64,000 nt of DNA from Clostridiales bacterium UBA1742 (GCA_002314935.1 DCHW01000013.1:1-64000), one strand, 5' to 3'. Positions 18,960 to 28,570 are shown, counted from the stretch's first letter. A program made the numbers and translations. The notes: generated by a model not told the origin, from the sequence alone.

Positions 18960-20600
18960 TTATTCCTCAAAAATACTACCTCCAATGAATTCTCTTAATA
19001 GTGAATGGCTTGGTATAAACTCTTCAGGTATACTTTCAAAATAATTTAGCATACTATACAATCTTTTTGCCTCAGCAAATTCTGGTTCATCTCTATTTAT
19101 TTCTTTTAACAATGGTATTGCATATTTTTTTAAAACGCTTAATTCATATATTAAAGATGAATTAAACATTGCATCAGCTTCTTCTTGATAAGGAAATATA
19201 TTTTTAGCTTCGCCTCTTCCAACAGATTGCCACATTTTTAATGTATGTAAAGCATTATACCCTCTAAATTGATTATCACGTACAATTCTTCTTATTAATC
19301 TAGTATCTGTAGTTGAAATTCTATTATAATAATCTATGTTCAAAACAGTTAAACAACTTATATAAATCTTGAATTTTTGTTCTTTTGGAATTAAATATGT
19401 CAATTTATCATTTAAACAATGAATTCCTTCCATAATAAGGATTTCGTCATTTTCCAACTTCATCTTGTTTCCTTTATATTCTTTTGTTCCATTTTTAAAG
19501 TTAAATGTTGGAGCATCAATTTCTTCTCCATTCAATAATTTTACCAAATGTTCATTTAATAATTTGGTATCAATTGCTTCAATACATTCAAAATCATTTT
19601 CCCCATTTTCATCTTTTGGATTATCAACCCTTTCAACAAAATAATTATCAACTGATATTGTTTTAGGCTTTAGTCCATTTATTCTTAATTGAATTTCTAA
19701 TCTTTTTGCAAAAGTTGTTTTTCCAGATGAAGAAGGTCCTGCAATTAATACAACTTTTGCTTTCTTCTTATTTGCAATCTCATCCGCAATATTTGCAATT
19801 TTTTTCTCATGTAAAGCTTCATCTAATAAAATATAATCTTTTATTTTATTTTCTTTTATTTTTTTATTTAATTTATATAAGGTATTTACTTCTAATACTT
19901 TATGCATTTTATCATATTCTCTTAATGTAGAAACTAATTTAGGACATTCTATAAATTTAGGTAATTCTTTAATTTTTATTCTATTTGGATATCTTATTAA
20001 AAATCCATCATAATACTTTAAGATATCATAATATTTTAATATTCCTGTACTTATTGGCATTACTCCATAAAAATAGTTATAATAATCTTCAGCATAATAT
20101 AAAGTAACTTCTTTTTTAGCTTCTAAATCAAGTTGTAATATTCCCTTTAATGTTTTTTCTTTTTCATAAAATTTAACAGCTTCCTCTTTAGTCATTATTT
20201 TTTTTACTATTGGAATATCTTTATCTACAATTTCTTTTACCTTTTTATTTAATTTAACTATCATTTCATTTGTTATTTCTAAATTATCTATATCGCAAAA
20301 CATCGAATGATATAATTGGTAATTTATAGTTATTAAAGCTTCTGGATACAATTCAGAAAAAGCTTTTGATACTATATATATTAGTCCTCTTTTGTATACT
20401 CTCATACCATCTTTTTGAGTAACATCAACTAATTCAATTACACCATTTGAATTTATTTCATAATTTAAACTTTTTAATTCATTATTAAATTTACAAGCTA
20501 TAATTGGATTGTTTGCATTCTTTATTGCATCTTTTAATAACTCATTAACTCTTGTACCTTTTTTTACATCAATATTTACATTGTTATATATTACTTGCAT
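18960..20600 (-). CDS. nucleoside/uridine kinase-like protein with TGS and threonyl-tRNA synthetase-like N-terminal domains
   Basis: This 546-aa protein has an N-terminal TGS-like ubiquitin fold (about 1-60), a middle domain like the second additional domain of threonyl-tRNA synthetase (about 60-230), and a C-terminal uridine-kinase/phosphoribulokinase domain with the P-loop GPSSSGKTTF (near residue 287) and RRIVRDNQFRG. This architecture is common in Clostridia and is annotated as nucleoside kinase. The substrate is not proven by sequence. Confidence 0.85.
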   Translation of the reverse strand: MQVIYNNVNIDVKKGTRVNELLKDAIKNANNPIIACKFNNELKSLNYEINSNGVIELVDVTQKDGMRVYKRGLIYIVSKAFSELYPEALITINYQLYHSMFCDIDNLEITNEMIVKLNKKVKEIVDKDIPIVKKIMTKEEAVKFYEKEKTLKGILQLDLEAKKEVTLYYAEDYYNYFYGVMPISTGILKYYDILKYYDGFLIRYPNRIKIKELPKFIECPKLVSTLREYDKMHKVLEVNTLYKLNKKIKENKIKDYILLDEALHEKKIANIADEIANKKKAKVVLIAGPSSSGKTTFAKRLEIQLRINGLKPKTISVDNYFVERVDNPKDENGENDFECIEAIDTKLLNEHLVKLLNGEEIDAPTFNFKNGTKEYKGNKMKLENDEILIMEGIHCLNDKLTYLIPKEQKFKIYISCLTVLNIDYYNRISTTDTRLIRRIVRDNQFRGYNALHTLKMWQSVGRGEAKNIFPYQEEADAMFNSSLIYELSVLKKYAIPLLKEINRDEPEFAEAKRLYSMLNYFESIPEEFIPSHSLLREFIGGSIFEE

Positions 20601-20682
20601 ACTATTACCTCTTTTTTATTAATCTAGTTTGATTTTATAACAAAAATTATTTGTTTTCAAGTACTATGTTTTACAAAAAGTA

Positions 20683-20712
20683 AAAGAAAGTTCCTTAAGA
20701 ACTTTCTTTTTT
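20683..20712 (-). terminator. hairpin after the prepilin gene
   Basis: 11-bp stem AAAGAAAGTTC/GAACTTTCTTT with a CTTAA loop, T-rich on the plus side and less so on the minus side. Confidence 0.6.
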
Positions 20713-20739
20713 ATATTACTTTAATAAATACACGCTTTT

Positions 20740-21558
20740 TTAAATATTTACAAGTATATTTGATAAATATTGTTTCCCAAGTTCTGTTGAATTATTTTCA
20801 TCAATTTCCCATTTTCCTTCAAAAATAACGTCTGATTCTAATTCATCAAATAAGTTTCCATGTCCATTTTCATGATCACAGGTTTTAGAACTCATCTTTA
20901 CCCATCTTTGTTTAGGGGCATGAGGGTATCCAAAGCATCCAATCGATTCATACAGATGACTACCGTCGTCCTTAAAATAACTACTATTTGTACATGTTCT
21001 GTATAAATATGTATTCCCATCACATGTTACACTAAATTCAGGTTCATAATCACAAGAACCACTTCTATTAACAATAATACAAATTGACTTTTCGCCACAT
21101 TTATATGTAAGCTTTGCAGTATAATCACCACAAGAATATAAATCTGGTTCTACATTCATTAATGCAGTTTTATCGAAGTTTTCTAGATTTTTATTTAATG
21201 TTTTACCTTCCACCTTTCCATCTGTTATTTTTCCTGATTTTGTTACTATAAAATAATTACCATTTGAACTTTTGCATTCCCATTTTCCATTCTTATCTAC
21301 TATTGTCCATCCATCTAGATTATCGTCTAAATTTCCGCCTTCTATTTCTCCTGTTGTTCCATTATAGCATCCAACTACTGCTGCAGTTAACGTTTCTTTA
21401 TCTGCTTTTAGTTGTGTATCTGTTGCACCTGTTTTAGCTTTGCTAAACAATCCTCCATCCATTGCTATTGTTACTGTTACTGCTACTAATATTAGCATTA
21501 CTATTATTGTTATTATTAACGCTATTAATGTAATACCTTTATCATTTGTTTTTACCAT
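20740..21558 (-). CDS. prepilin-like protein with type IV N-terminal methylation motif
   Basis: This 272-aa protein begins KGITLIALIITIIVML, a prepilin peptidase site (cleavage after G) and hydrophobic helix. The usual glutamate at +5 is replaced by alanine, a form common in clostridial pseudopilins. The rest is an extracellular, cysteine-rich domain (at least six Cys) with CxxGxxG-like stretches, probably disulphide bonded. It stands alone with its own leader; no pilus assembly genes are in the window. A REP palindrome sits 27 bases before the start codon. Confidence 0.8.
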   Translation of the reverse strand: MVKTNDKGITLIALIITIIVMLILVAVTVTIAMDGGLFSKAKTGATDTQLKADKETLTAAVVGCYNGTTGEIEGGNLDDNLDGWTIVDKNGKWECKSSNGNYFIVTKSGKITDGKVEGKTLNKNLENFDKTALMNVEPDLYSCGDYTAKLTYKCGEKSICIIVNRSGSCDYEPEFSVTCDGNTYLYRTCTNSSYFKDDGSHLYESIGCFGYPHAPKQRWVKMSSKTCDHENGHGNLFDELESDVIFEGKWEIDENNSTELGKQYLSNILVNI

Positions 21559-21583
21559 TTTTCTTCCCCCATTTTTTATTCTT

Positions 21584-21606
21584 CGGGCGATTAAAATCGC
21601 CCCTAC
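21584..21606. repeat. REP palindrome copy 1
   Basis: Palindrome GGGCGATT-AA-AATCGCCC followed by CTAC. Same element as at 25597, 25974, 38825 and 48594. Confidence 0.85.
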
Positions 21607-21850
21607 TAATTTACCGTTAAAATTAATCGCTTAGGTTGCCAAACTTTCTCATCCCAATTGGCATTAAATTGTATTGTGTGTTACAGCCCCAAGGATTTTA
21701 ACTGTCATTTGATTTTACCTCGTTTTCCTTTTGGTTTTACTTTATTATTTTATATGAATAAATTTTACTTGTAAATGTTTTTATATAATTTTAATCTATA
21801 ATTAATATTAATTTTTTTTTGGGTTATACTACATTTAATTGGAGGCTTTT

Positions 21851-22481
21851 ATGAAATTTTTTATTTGCTTAATTTTATTATTTACTCTAACAGGATGTTC
21901 TAATGATTCAAATAAAAACAATCGGTAATACTTATTCAGTAAATAGATTGTCAACCGCTATTGAGAATTCTATATTGCAAGAAAATACTACTTCTCAACA
22001 ACAAAGTTCTTCTACTCCTGTTGAAACAGATATAGCCAGTTTTTCTACAAATATTACCTATAAAGATGAAAATAGACAAACCAATATGAGTATTGCCTGT
22101 TCTGAGCTTAATGAAACCATTGTAAAATCTGGTGAAACATTTTCATTTTGTGATACCCTCGGGCAAGCAACTCCAGAAAAAGGTTATGAAAAAGCTGAAG
22201 TTTTTGAATCTGATGGTGATATTGTAAATCAATACGGTGGTGGCAAATGTCAAATTAGCAGTACCTTATATAATGTTGTTTTACAAATTCCATCATTAAC
22301 AGTTGTAGAAAGACATGAACATAGCAGAAGTGTAAGCTATGTAGAACCAGGTAAAGATGCTGCAGTTGCTTATGGAAGTGTTGATTTTAAATTTAGAAAT
22401 GATAATGATTACGATATAAAAATATATGCTTCTATAACTGATGAAACTGTAGATGTTAAAATTGTTAAATTATCATATTAA
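21851..22481 (+). CDS. VanW-family lipoprotein, one CGGT +1 site
   Basis: The ATG at 21851, after GGAGG, opens a lipoprotein signal peptide with lipobox LTGC (Cys16). It would stop one codon after CGG at 21923-21925. Reading CGGT as glycine (residue 25) joins this to the 192-aa frame below and gives a 209-aa lipoprotein. The mature part is a VanW domain (about residues 65-205) with SGETFSF, GGGKCQISSTLYN and RHEHSR motifs. VanW proteins are surface proteins of unknown role, often linked to cell wall or spores. The shift is what connects the secretion signal to the domain. Confidence 0.85.
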
Positions 22482-22537
22482 TAATTTATTCTAATTATTC
22501 CTTTTCTGCATATTAATATACAACAGGAGGTTTAATT

Positions 22538-23775
22538 ATGGATTTTAAAAAAAAATTTATATATGCATTAATATTATTAGTATTTTGTAATTTTATTTCA
22601 TCTATTGTTATTGCTACAGATTTAGACAGTATTTATGTTTGGTCTAACAGTTCAACTCCTATTACAGAAACAAGTTCAAAAATCCAGGAAAATGAAGATA
22701 ATTTTTTAGGAATTACATCTGGTAGTGCAACTTTAATGGATCAAAAAACTGGTCAAATTCTTTATGAATATAACTCACATGAGCAACTAAGACCAGCTAG
22801 TGTTACCAAAATTATGACCGTTCTTTTAATAATGGAAGCATTAGACAATAATGTTATTTCTTTAGATGATAATGTTCCATGTTCTGAAAATGCATCAAAA
22901 ATGGGTGGTTCTCAAATTTGGCTTGACACTACCGAAACTTTAACAGTAAATGAAATGTTAAAAGCAATTTGTGTTGTTTCAGCAAACGATTGTTGTATGG
23001 CAATGGCAGAATACTTATCTGGAAGTGAAGAACTTTTTGTTGAACAAATGAATAAACGAGCTAAAGAACTTGGAATGAATGATACATGTTTTAAAAACTG
23101 TCATGGGATTGATGCTGATGGTCATCTTACATCAAGTTATGATATTGCTTTAATGAGCCGTGAACTTATCACCAAACATCCTCAAATAACTAATTACACA
23201 ACTATTTGGATGGATTCTTTAAGAAATCGGAGAATCAGAATTAGTTAATACTAATAAACTGCTTAGAAACTATTCAGGATGTACTGGTTTAAAAACTGGC
23301 TCCACTTCTCTTGCCTTATTTAATTTATCTGCAACTGCAACAAGAGATAATCTATCTTTAATTGCTGTAATTATGAAAGGCGAAACATCTGCAATTAGAT
23401 TTGAAGAAGCTAAAAAATTACTTGATTATGGATTTTCAAATTTTCAATATATAGAAAATAATCAAAAAGGTGAATCTCTTAAAATAGTTAATGTAAATAA
23501 AGGAGTAGCTTCAAATGTTGATGCAATTTTTGAAGAAAACAATCGGAATTTTAGTTTCTAAATCAAATATTAATAAAGTAACTTATGAAATAAATTTACC
23601 AGATTCTTTAGAAGCACCTATTTATGAAGGCCAAAAAATAGGTGAAGTTATATATTACATAGATGGTATTCAAAATTCAACAGTAAATTTAATTGCTAAA
23701 AACACAATTAAAAAATTAAGTTTTTCAAATATGCTTACATATACATTAAAAAAATGGTTTACTTTATTAAGATAA
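22538..23775 (+). CDS. dacF: D-alanyl-D-alanine carboxypeptidase, DacF-like, two CGGA +1 sites
   Basis: Secreted penicillin-binding protein that trims peptidoglycan pentapeptides. The signal peptide is about 1-26. The catalytic SxxK is SVTK (S88, K91) and SxN is SAN (148-150), both in the first frame, which breaks at CGG 23228-23230. Reading CGGA as glycine gives SLRNGESELVNTNKLL and brings in the KTG triad (252-254). A second CGGA at 23544-23547, in frame only after the first shift, gives ENNGILVSKS and completes the C-terminal beta domain and an amphipathic anchor (total 411 aa). The active site is complete only if the first site shifts. Confidence 0.9.
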
Positions 23776-23797
23776 AAGTCGGGTATATCCCGACTTT
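23775..23797. terminator. bidirectional terminator, dacF / ytfJ
   Basis: Stem AAAGTCGGG/CCCGACTTT with a 5-base loop between convergent genes; it overlaps the ytfJ stop codon. Confidence 0.7.
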
Positions 23798-24359
23798 AAT
23801 CATCCTCTTCTTGTTCTGTTTCATTATATTCATATTCGTAAGTAACATCTGCTTCTTCTGGTTCTTCTTTAACTTTAATCTTTTTCTTGTTGGCCTTTTT
23901 TAATTCGTTTTTTATTTCTTCTTCTGTTATTTTATCTTTGGTTTTTTTTATACTTTCTGTCATTTTTTCAAACAAATCTGGAATGTAATCTAATAGTTTA
24001 TCTATACTGCATTTGTGTTCAACTGGTATAAATCTTGGAATTACATTTTCTCCATTTGTACTATTACCTACAGTTAAAAATCCAACTGGTGTTATATTTA
24101 CTCCTGCTCCAGCACCTCCACCAAAAGGTAATCTATACTGTATTTGTTCCTCTTTTTCTTTTTTAGTATATTCATCTACGGTTTCTCCTTTAAATTCACT
24201 ACCACCTGATGCAAATCCAAAACTCACTTTTGAAATTGGTATTATAACAAAGTTATTATTTGTTGCTATTGGTTCTCCTATTATGGTATTAACATCTACC
24301 ATATCTTGTATACTATTCATTGCTGTAATCATAAGTCCTTCTATAGGATGTTCCTGCAT
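23796..24359 (-). CDS. ytfJ: sporulation protein YtfJ (GerW family)
   Basis: This 187-aa protein starts with HPIEGLMITAMNSIQDMVDVNTIIGEPI and has IPISKVSFGFASGGSEF and a glycine-rich GGGAGAGVNITPVGFL segment, the hallmark of GerW/YtfJ. In B. subtilis the protein is needed for normal germinant response of spores. The C-terminal tail (about 150-187) is a low-complexity acidic/lysine extension. It overlaps the upstream DUF2953 gene by 47 bases, the usual clostridial arrangement. Confidence 0.92.
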   Translation of the reverse strand: MQEHPIEGLMITAMNSIQDMVDVNTIIGEPIATNNNFVIIPISKVSFGFASGGSEFKGETVDEYTKKEKEEQIQYRLPFGGGAGAGVNITPVGFLTVGNSTNGENVIPRFIPVEHKCSIDKLLDYIPDLFEKMTESIKKTKDKITEEEIKNELKKANKKKIKVKEEPEEADVTYEYEYNETEQEEDD

Positions 24360-24963
24360 TTACTTCACTCCTTTTTTGCAAAATTAAATATATTACATTT
24401 ATAATATGTACCATTTTTACATTAAATATACAATCTAAATTTAAATTTATAAATTTTTGATTTACATATATAGGAGTAATTGAATACATATAATTTTTCT
24501 TTTTATATTCATTTTGTGTAATTCCGATTAATATCCCTATACTACTTCCAATTATTGCAGTTAGGTATGAATTTATAATTACATCTTCTGTGTCATAACT
24601 TAATTGTAACTTAAGTTGTTTTATTTTTAATTGTAACATTCTTAATGTTTTAATTTCGTTTATTTCTATATCTCTAGTTTTTTTCTGAAATAACTTATAT
24701 AAAAAATTAAATTTTATTTTATTTACTTTTTTACTATTCCAAATTTTATATAGTCTTTTTTTAGTAATTGTAAATTTTGCCCACTTTAATTTTCCAAATA
24801 ATTTTAATGAAATTTCTAATAAATACCTATCTTCAACCTTTTTCTTTTTTCTTGTATCAATTTTAAAATTTTTAATTTTAATTTCTAATATTGATAATAT
24901 TGTTAAAACAAATATAGATAAAATACTTCCTAAAATTATAAATATTATTTTAAAAAACAGCAT
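24313..24963 (-). CDS. DUF2953 membrane protein
   Basis: This 216-aa protein has an N-terminal membrane helix (about 3-25), a basic cytoplasmic region and a possible second helix near residues 140-155 (AIIGSSIGILIGI). The size and position next to ytfJ identify it as the DUF2953 protein found with GerW in spore formers. The ATG at 24963 has GAGG 9 bases upstream and is preferred over the TTG two codons earlier. The function is unknown. Confidence 0.8.
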   Translation of the reverse strand: MLFFKIIFIILGSILSIFVLTILSILEIKIKNFKIDTRKKKKVEDRYLLEISLKLFGKLKWAKFTITKKRLYKIWNSKKVNKIKFNFLYKLFQKKTRDIEINEIKTLRMLQLKIKQLKLQLSYDTEDVIINSYLTAIIGSSIGILIGITQNEYKKKNYMYSITPIYVNQKFINLNLDCIFNVKMVHIINVIYLILQKRSEVNAGTSYRRTYDYSNE

Positions 24964-25027
24964 AATCAAAATCCTCTGTTTAATTATGAACTTCTTTTTT
25001 TATATTTATTCATATATAAAAAAGAAA

Positions 25028-25055
25028 GTGGAGTAGATTTTTCAATCCACTCCAC
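25028..25055 (-). terminator. terminator of the 117-aa orphan gene
   Basis: Stem GTGGAGT/ACTCCAC with further inner pairing, followed on the minus strand by TTTCTTTTTTATAT. Confidence 0.75.
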
Positions 25056-25092
25056 AAGGGTATACATACCCCTTTGTGCCCATTTTATACAA

Positions 25093-25446
25093 TTAGAACA
25101 ACTGTATATTTTTAAGCTTATTTAACATAAGCTCTGCTATCTCACCTTCATTTTCAGTTTTAACTTTGACTACATACAAATCAGTATATAATTCGAATGT
25201 TCCCATTCTCTTGTATATTTCTGATGATGCTTCAACCAGTAAATCAAAATCACATGCCGAAATTTCAGGGGTTTCTATCAATACCTTTTTAGGGTATATT
25301 TTTAACTCTTGAGACTTGATATCTTTTATTGCATTTAAGTATACAAATGGACCATAAAAATCCATTCTTCTATACTCTAATGCAAAGATTTCAATTCCCT
25401 CTTCCCCCACTGACATTTCAATATTTTTTTTGGATACATTGAGCAC
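25093..25446 (-). CDS. orphan hypothetical protein with GC-richer codon use
   Basis: This 117-aa soluble protein is not recognised. GTG at 25446 is taken as the start because GGAG stands 8 bases upstream; the GTG three codons earlier overlaps that site. It mixes beta and helix (VLIETPEISACDFDLLVEAS) with no signal peptide. Codon use is less AT-biased than in adjacent genes, and a strong terminator follows. It resembles the 18314 and 54046 genes in style, not in sequence. Confidence 0.6.
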   Translation of the reverse strand: MLNVSKKNIEMSVGEEGIEIFALEYRRMDFYGPFVYLNAIKDIKSQELKIYPKKVLIETPEISACDFDLLVEASSEIYKRMGTFELYTDLYVVKVKTENEGEIAELMLNKLKNIQLF

Positions 25447-25517
25447 CGTTATCACTCCTTTTAGATTATTTGGGCACTAAAAAGGGTTGCTCACATCTTA
25501 ACATACTTAACATAAAA

Positions 25518-25541
25518 AAGCAAGAGGTTAATCTCTTGCTT
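25518..25541 (-). terminator. terminator hairpin derived from the scpA 3' end
   Basis: 9-bp stem AAGCAAGAG/CTCTTGCTT followed by T6 on the minus strand. The sequence repeats the end of scpA (GCAAGAGATTAA), 620 bases away, as part of a 19-bp direct repeat. Confidence 0.75.
25523..25541. repeat. 19-bp direct repeat, left copy
   Basis: Identical to 26144-26162. The two copies bracket the RAYT/REP island. Confidence 0.8.
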
Positions 25542-25596
25542 GTAGTAAATTTATGATAATATCACCTTAGAACTTCCTAAGCAAATATTTCACATT

Positions 25597-25617
25597 GTAG
25601 GGGCGATTTTAATCGCC
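25597..25617 (-). repeat. REP palindrome copy 2 (inverted)
   Basis: Same palindrome in the opposite orientation to the copy at 25974; the pair flanks the RAYT remnant. Confidence 0.85.
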
Positions 25618-25620
25618 TGT

Positions 25621-25960
25621 TTAAAAATATTTATCTGTTTGCCAATTTATTACATTATTTTGTATATATTCCTTTATTTTTAAATATTCTTTTTCATTTC
25701 GTATAATGTGTTCATAAAATAATTTTTGCCATATCGAATATTTTATTTCTCTACTTATATTTGTTTTTAGATGCTTTATTATTTTTGATATTGTTGTTTC
25801 AGTTTTATAATTTATTAATAATAGAATATGTATATAATTTGGCATTACTGCATAATCATCTATTTTTATATTTTTGTATATTCCATCTATTTGGTTTATA
25901 TTTTGGTTAACAATTTCACCTTCCTTTGTTAATTCTATTTATTGTAATAAAATACATATT
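25621..25960 (-). pseudogene. REP-associated tyrosine transposase (RAYT) remnant
   Basis: The open part (74 codons from ATG 25845) has the RAYT/Y1-transposase ending HIIRNEKEYLKIKEYIQNN and NWQTDKYF. The metal-binding HUH motif is altered: PNYIH instead of PNHIH. Upstream, pieces of the usual N-terminus (MYFITIN, GEIVNQ, IDDYAVMPN) are visible in two frames up to about 25960. The frame break there has no CGG, unlike the recoding sites. The gene is short and probably dead, but it sits exactly between two inverted REP palindromes, as active RAYTs do. Confidence 0.8.
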
Positions 25961-25973
25961 TTTTTCAATATCT

Positions 25974-25996
25974 CGGGCGATTAAAATCGCCCCTAC
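25974..25996 (+). repeat. REP palindrome copy 3
   Basis: Same palindrome plus CTAC tail, inverted relative to copy 2. Confidence 0.85.
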
Positions 25997-26143
25997 ATTC
26001 TCTAATATTGAATTTTATACATAAAAAATTAAATCTTGAGCCTGCCTCCGTGGCAAGCAGATTAACTTAGAGATTACATATGGGTGAAATTTTCGCTAAT
26101 AAAATAACGCTATTTTACAGTGAAATTTTCCAAAATCATTGAC

Positions 26144-26162
26144 AGAGGTTAATCTCTTGCTT
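26144..26162. repeat. 19-bp direct repeat, right copy
   Basis: Overlaps the last codons and stop of scpA; identical to 25523-25541. Confidence 0.8.
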
Positions 26163-26898
26163 TTTCAACTATTATATCTCCAAATATTTTTTCTTGTTCT
26201 GTTATAACCTTATTTCTTCTAGTTAATTCTAACAATCCAGTAAATGCTGTAACTGTTTCTAATTTAGTATATTTTTTACTTAAACAAAGTTTATTAAAAA
26301 CAAATTTAGGTTTTTTTATTAATTCTTTAAAAATATCTTTTACCTTACTACTTACTGTAACTGTTTCTATAATTGCAATTCTTTCTATGTTTTTTGCATT
26401 TACATTTATTTTTTCTTTACTATTTTCTAATAATCTTGCATAGCTTTCTATAATTAAATTTTTAGAATAATTACTTTCTATCTTTCTTTTAGGTAGTTCT
26501 ATTTTCTCTGGTAATTTAAAACTTTTTTTAGAATTTACTGCATAAATTTCTTTTAATTTTTTTGAAATTTCTTTATACTTTTTATATTCTATAATTCTAG
26601 AAATAAGTTCTTCTTCTGTAAGTTCTGCTTCATCTTCTATTTGTTTTGGAAGTAAACTTTTAGATTTTATATACAACAAAGTAGAAGCCATTAAAATAAA
26701 TTCACTTGTTACATCTAAATTCATTTCTTTCATTTGATTTATATAGTCAATATATTGATCTGTTATTTGAGTTATATTAACTTGATTTATATCCATTTTA
26801 TTTTTATCCACTAAATGGCATAACAAATCCAATGGTCCTTCAAAATTATCTAATTTTATTGCATATTTATTTGTTTGTAATGTTAGTAAATTGCCCAT
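26149..26898 (-). CDS. scpA: segregation and condensation protein A
   Basis: ScpA is the kleisin that bridges SMC heads in the bacterial condensin. The 249-aa product starts with KLDNFEGPLDLLCHLVDKNKMDI and has the LLYIKSKSLLP helix and the C-terminal winged helix with VTAFTGLLELTR. The second of two adjacent ATGs has the better spacing from AAGGA. It follows recX by 17 bases. scpB is not in the window. The REP island was inserted just past its stop. Confidence 0.93.
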   Translation of the reverse strand: MGNLLTLQTNKYAIKLDNFEGPLDLLCHLVDKNKMDINQVNITQITDQYIDYINQMKEMNLDVTSEFILMASTLLYIKSKSLLPKQIEDEAELTEEELISRIIEYKKYKEISKKLKEIYAVNSKKSFKLPEKIELPKRKIESNYSKNLIIESYARLLENSKEKINVNAKNIERIAIIETVTVSSKVKDIFKELIKKPKFVFNKLCLSKKYTKLETVTAFTGLLELTRRNKVITEQEKIFGDIIVEKARD

Positions 26899-26915
26899 CA
26901 TATTCCTTTCTGTTT

Positions 26916-27357
26916 TTAATCTTCTTCTAGAATTTTAATTGTTTCTCCGCATATATCCTTTTTTCTTTAAATAATACTTCAAATCTTCTAATTCTAATTG
27001 ATCACGTTTTTTTAAAAATATTTTCTTGGCAGAATTCAACTCATATTCAACCAATTTTTCTTTATTTGTATAAATATAGTTATCTATCAAATTTTTGTTA
27101 ATTCCCTTAGTCATTAATTTATATTCAATTTCTTTAATAGACATATTTTTTAAATTTATAAATTCTAAAACTGCTCTGTCAATATAATCTAAATCATTTA
27201 TATAACCTATTTCTTTTAAATGTTCTATAACATCATTTAGCATATCACCAGAATCCTGCATAAATTTTTGTCTTATTTCATGTTCTGTTCTTTTTTTATA
27301 CAATACATATTTTAATACTTTTGTCTTTAGTTTGTCAAATTCTTCTATATATTCCAT
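26916..27357 (-). CDS. recX: RecX-family regulator, one CGGA +1 site
   Basis: RecX binds RecA filaments and limits recombination. The unshifted frame ends KKGYMRRNN. Reading CGGA at 26949-26946 as glycine gives KKGYMGETIKILEED, which restores the last helix expected in the third RecX repeat (pattern KGY-x4-I-x2-L-E). The stop moves to 26918-26916, 17 bases before scpA. The protein is then 146 aa, made of three-helix repeats (LKTKVLKYVLYKKRTEHEIRQK first). It lies directly downstream of recA, its usual neighbour. Confidence 0.85.
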
Positions 27358-27381
27358 TACATACTCCTAAATATATCTAAT

Positions 27382-27407
27382 AAACAGTGTAAAATTTTAC
27401 ACTGTTT
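27382..27407. terminator. perfect 26-bp palindrome between recA and recX
   Basis: Self-complementary arms AAACAGTGTAAAA / TTTTACACTGTTT. It could attenuate readthrough from recA to recX; the T-tract on the minus strand is weak. Confidence 0.5.
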
Positions 27408-27432
27408 ATAATAATTTAAATATCTATAGTTT

Positions 27433-28491
27433 TTATTCTTCATCTTCTATATCTTCATCAGAATCTTCTTCTATATCCCCTAAACTTTTTTCAAAAGCTT
27501 TTTCGAAATTATCTCTAACCTTTTTTTCTACTTCTTCCATAACTTTGGTATTTTGTTTTAAATATGCTTTAACATTTTCTCTTCCTTGTCCAATTTTTTC
27601 TCCATTATAGCTAAACCATGATCCACTTTTTTCTATTATATCCAAATTAACAGCCATATCAAGAATATTTCCTTCTTTAGAAATTCCTTTTCCATATACT
27701 ATATCAAATTCAGCTTCTCTAAATGGTGGAGCAACTTTATTTTTTATAACTTTCACTCTTGCACGATTTCCAACAACTTCTCCATCTTGTTTAATATTTT
27801 CTATTTTTCTAATATCAAGTCTTACTGATGAGTAAAATTTTAAAGCTCTACCACCTGTAGTTGTTTCAGGATTTCCAAACATAACTCCTATTTTTTCTCT
27901 TAATTGATTAATAAATATTATAACTGTTTTAGATTTGTTAATTGCACCTGCAAGTTTTCTTAATGCTTGTGACATAAGTCTTGCCTGTAGACCCATATGT
28001 GAATCTCCCATATCTCCATCAATTTCTGCTTTGGGAACTAATGCTGCAACAGAGTCTACAACTATTACATCTAAAGCACCACTTCTAACTAAACTTTCTG
28101 TAATTTCTAAAGCCTGTTCTCCTGTATCTGGTTGAGATACTATTAAATTATCTATATTAACTCCCAAATGTTTTGCATAAACTGGATCCAAAGCATGCTC
28201 TGCATCTATAAAAGCCGCTTCTCCATTCATTTTTTGTGCTTCTGCAATTATATGTAATGCAAGTGTTGTCTTTCCAGATGATTCTGGACCAAATATTTCT
28301 ATTATTCTTCCTCTAGGTACTCCTCCTATTCCAAGTGCAATATCTAAACCTAATGCACCTGTTGGAATTGCTTCTATATTCATCGCTTTATATTCTCCAA
28401 GTTTCATTACTGAACCTTTACCAAATTGTTTTTCTATTTGACTTAATGCAGCCTCTAATGCTCTCTTTTTTTCTGGATTATCGTTACTCAT
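27433..28491 (-). CDS. recA: recombinase A
   Basis: This 352-aa RecA has the Walker A motif GPESSGKTT (near residue 68), the MAW/L2 region [22 protein letters not shown] and an acidic C-terminal tail. It drives homologous recombination and LexA cleavage. AGGAGG precedes the ATG. The promoter is consensus and overlaps a CAAAC-N4-GTTTG box, so it is SOS regulated. No CGG codon is in frame. Confidence 0.98.
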   Translation of the reverse strand: MSNDNPEKKRALEAALSQIEKQFGKGSVMKLGEYKAMNIEAIPTGALGLDIALGIGGVPRGRIIEIFGPESSGKTTLALHIIAEAQKMNGEAAFIDAEHALDPVYAKHLGVNIDNLIVSQPDTGEQALEITESLVRSGALDVIVVDSVAALVPKAEIDGDMGDSHMGLQARLMSQALRKLAGAINKSKTVIIFINQLREKIGVMFGNPETTTGGRALKFYSSVRLDIRKIENIKQDGEVVGNRARVKVIKNKVAPPFREAEFDIVYGKGISKEGNILDMAVNLDIIEKSGSWFSYNGEKIGQGRENVKAYLKQNTKVMEEVEKKVRDNFEKAFEKSLGDIEEDSDEDIEDEE

Positions 28492-28514
28492 ATTATTCCT
28501 CCTAACATTTATTT

Positions 28515-28560
28515 CAAACGCTTGTTTGCTTTATTATATATTATTATTTTTTTTTGTCAA
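28515..28560 (-). promoter_or_regulatory. recA promoter with SOS box
   Basis: Minus strand: TTGACA (28560-28555), 16 bases, TATAAT (28538-28533), then CAAACAAGCGTTTG (28528-28515) at the likely start point. Confidence 0.8.
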
Positions 28561-28570
28561 GTATTTTTTA

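Noticed and set aside
21610..21740. Cyclic-di-GMP riboswitch upstream of the prepilin gene
   Set aside because: I could not find the conserved aptamer strands of class I or II; only weak inverted repeats around TGCCAA/TTGGCA are present.
25621..25960. RAYT frame break as another recoding site
   Set aside because: No CGG at the break, and the HUH motif is altered; it is a remnant.
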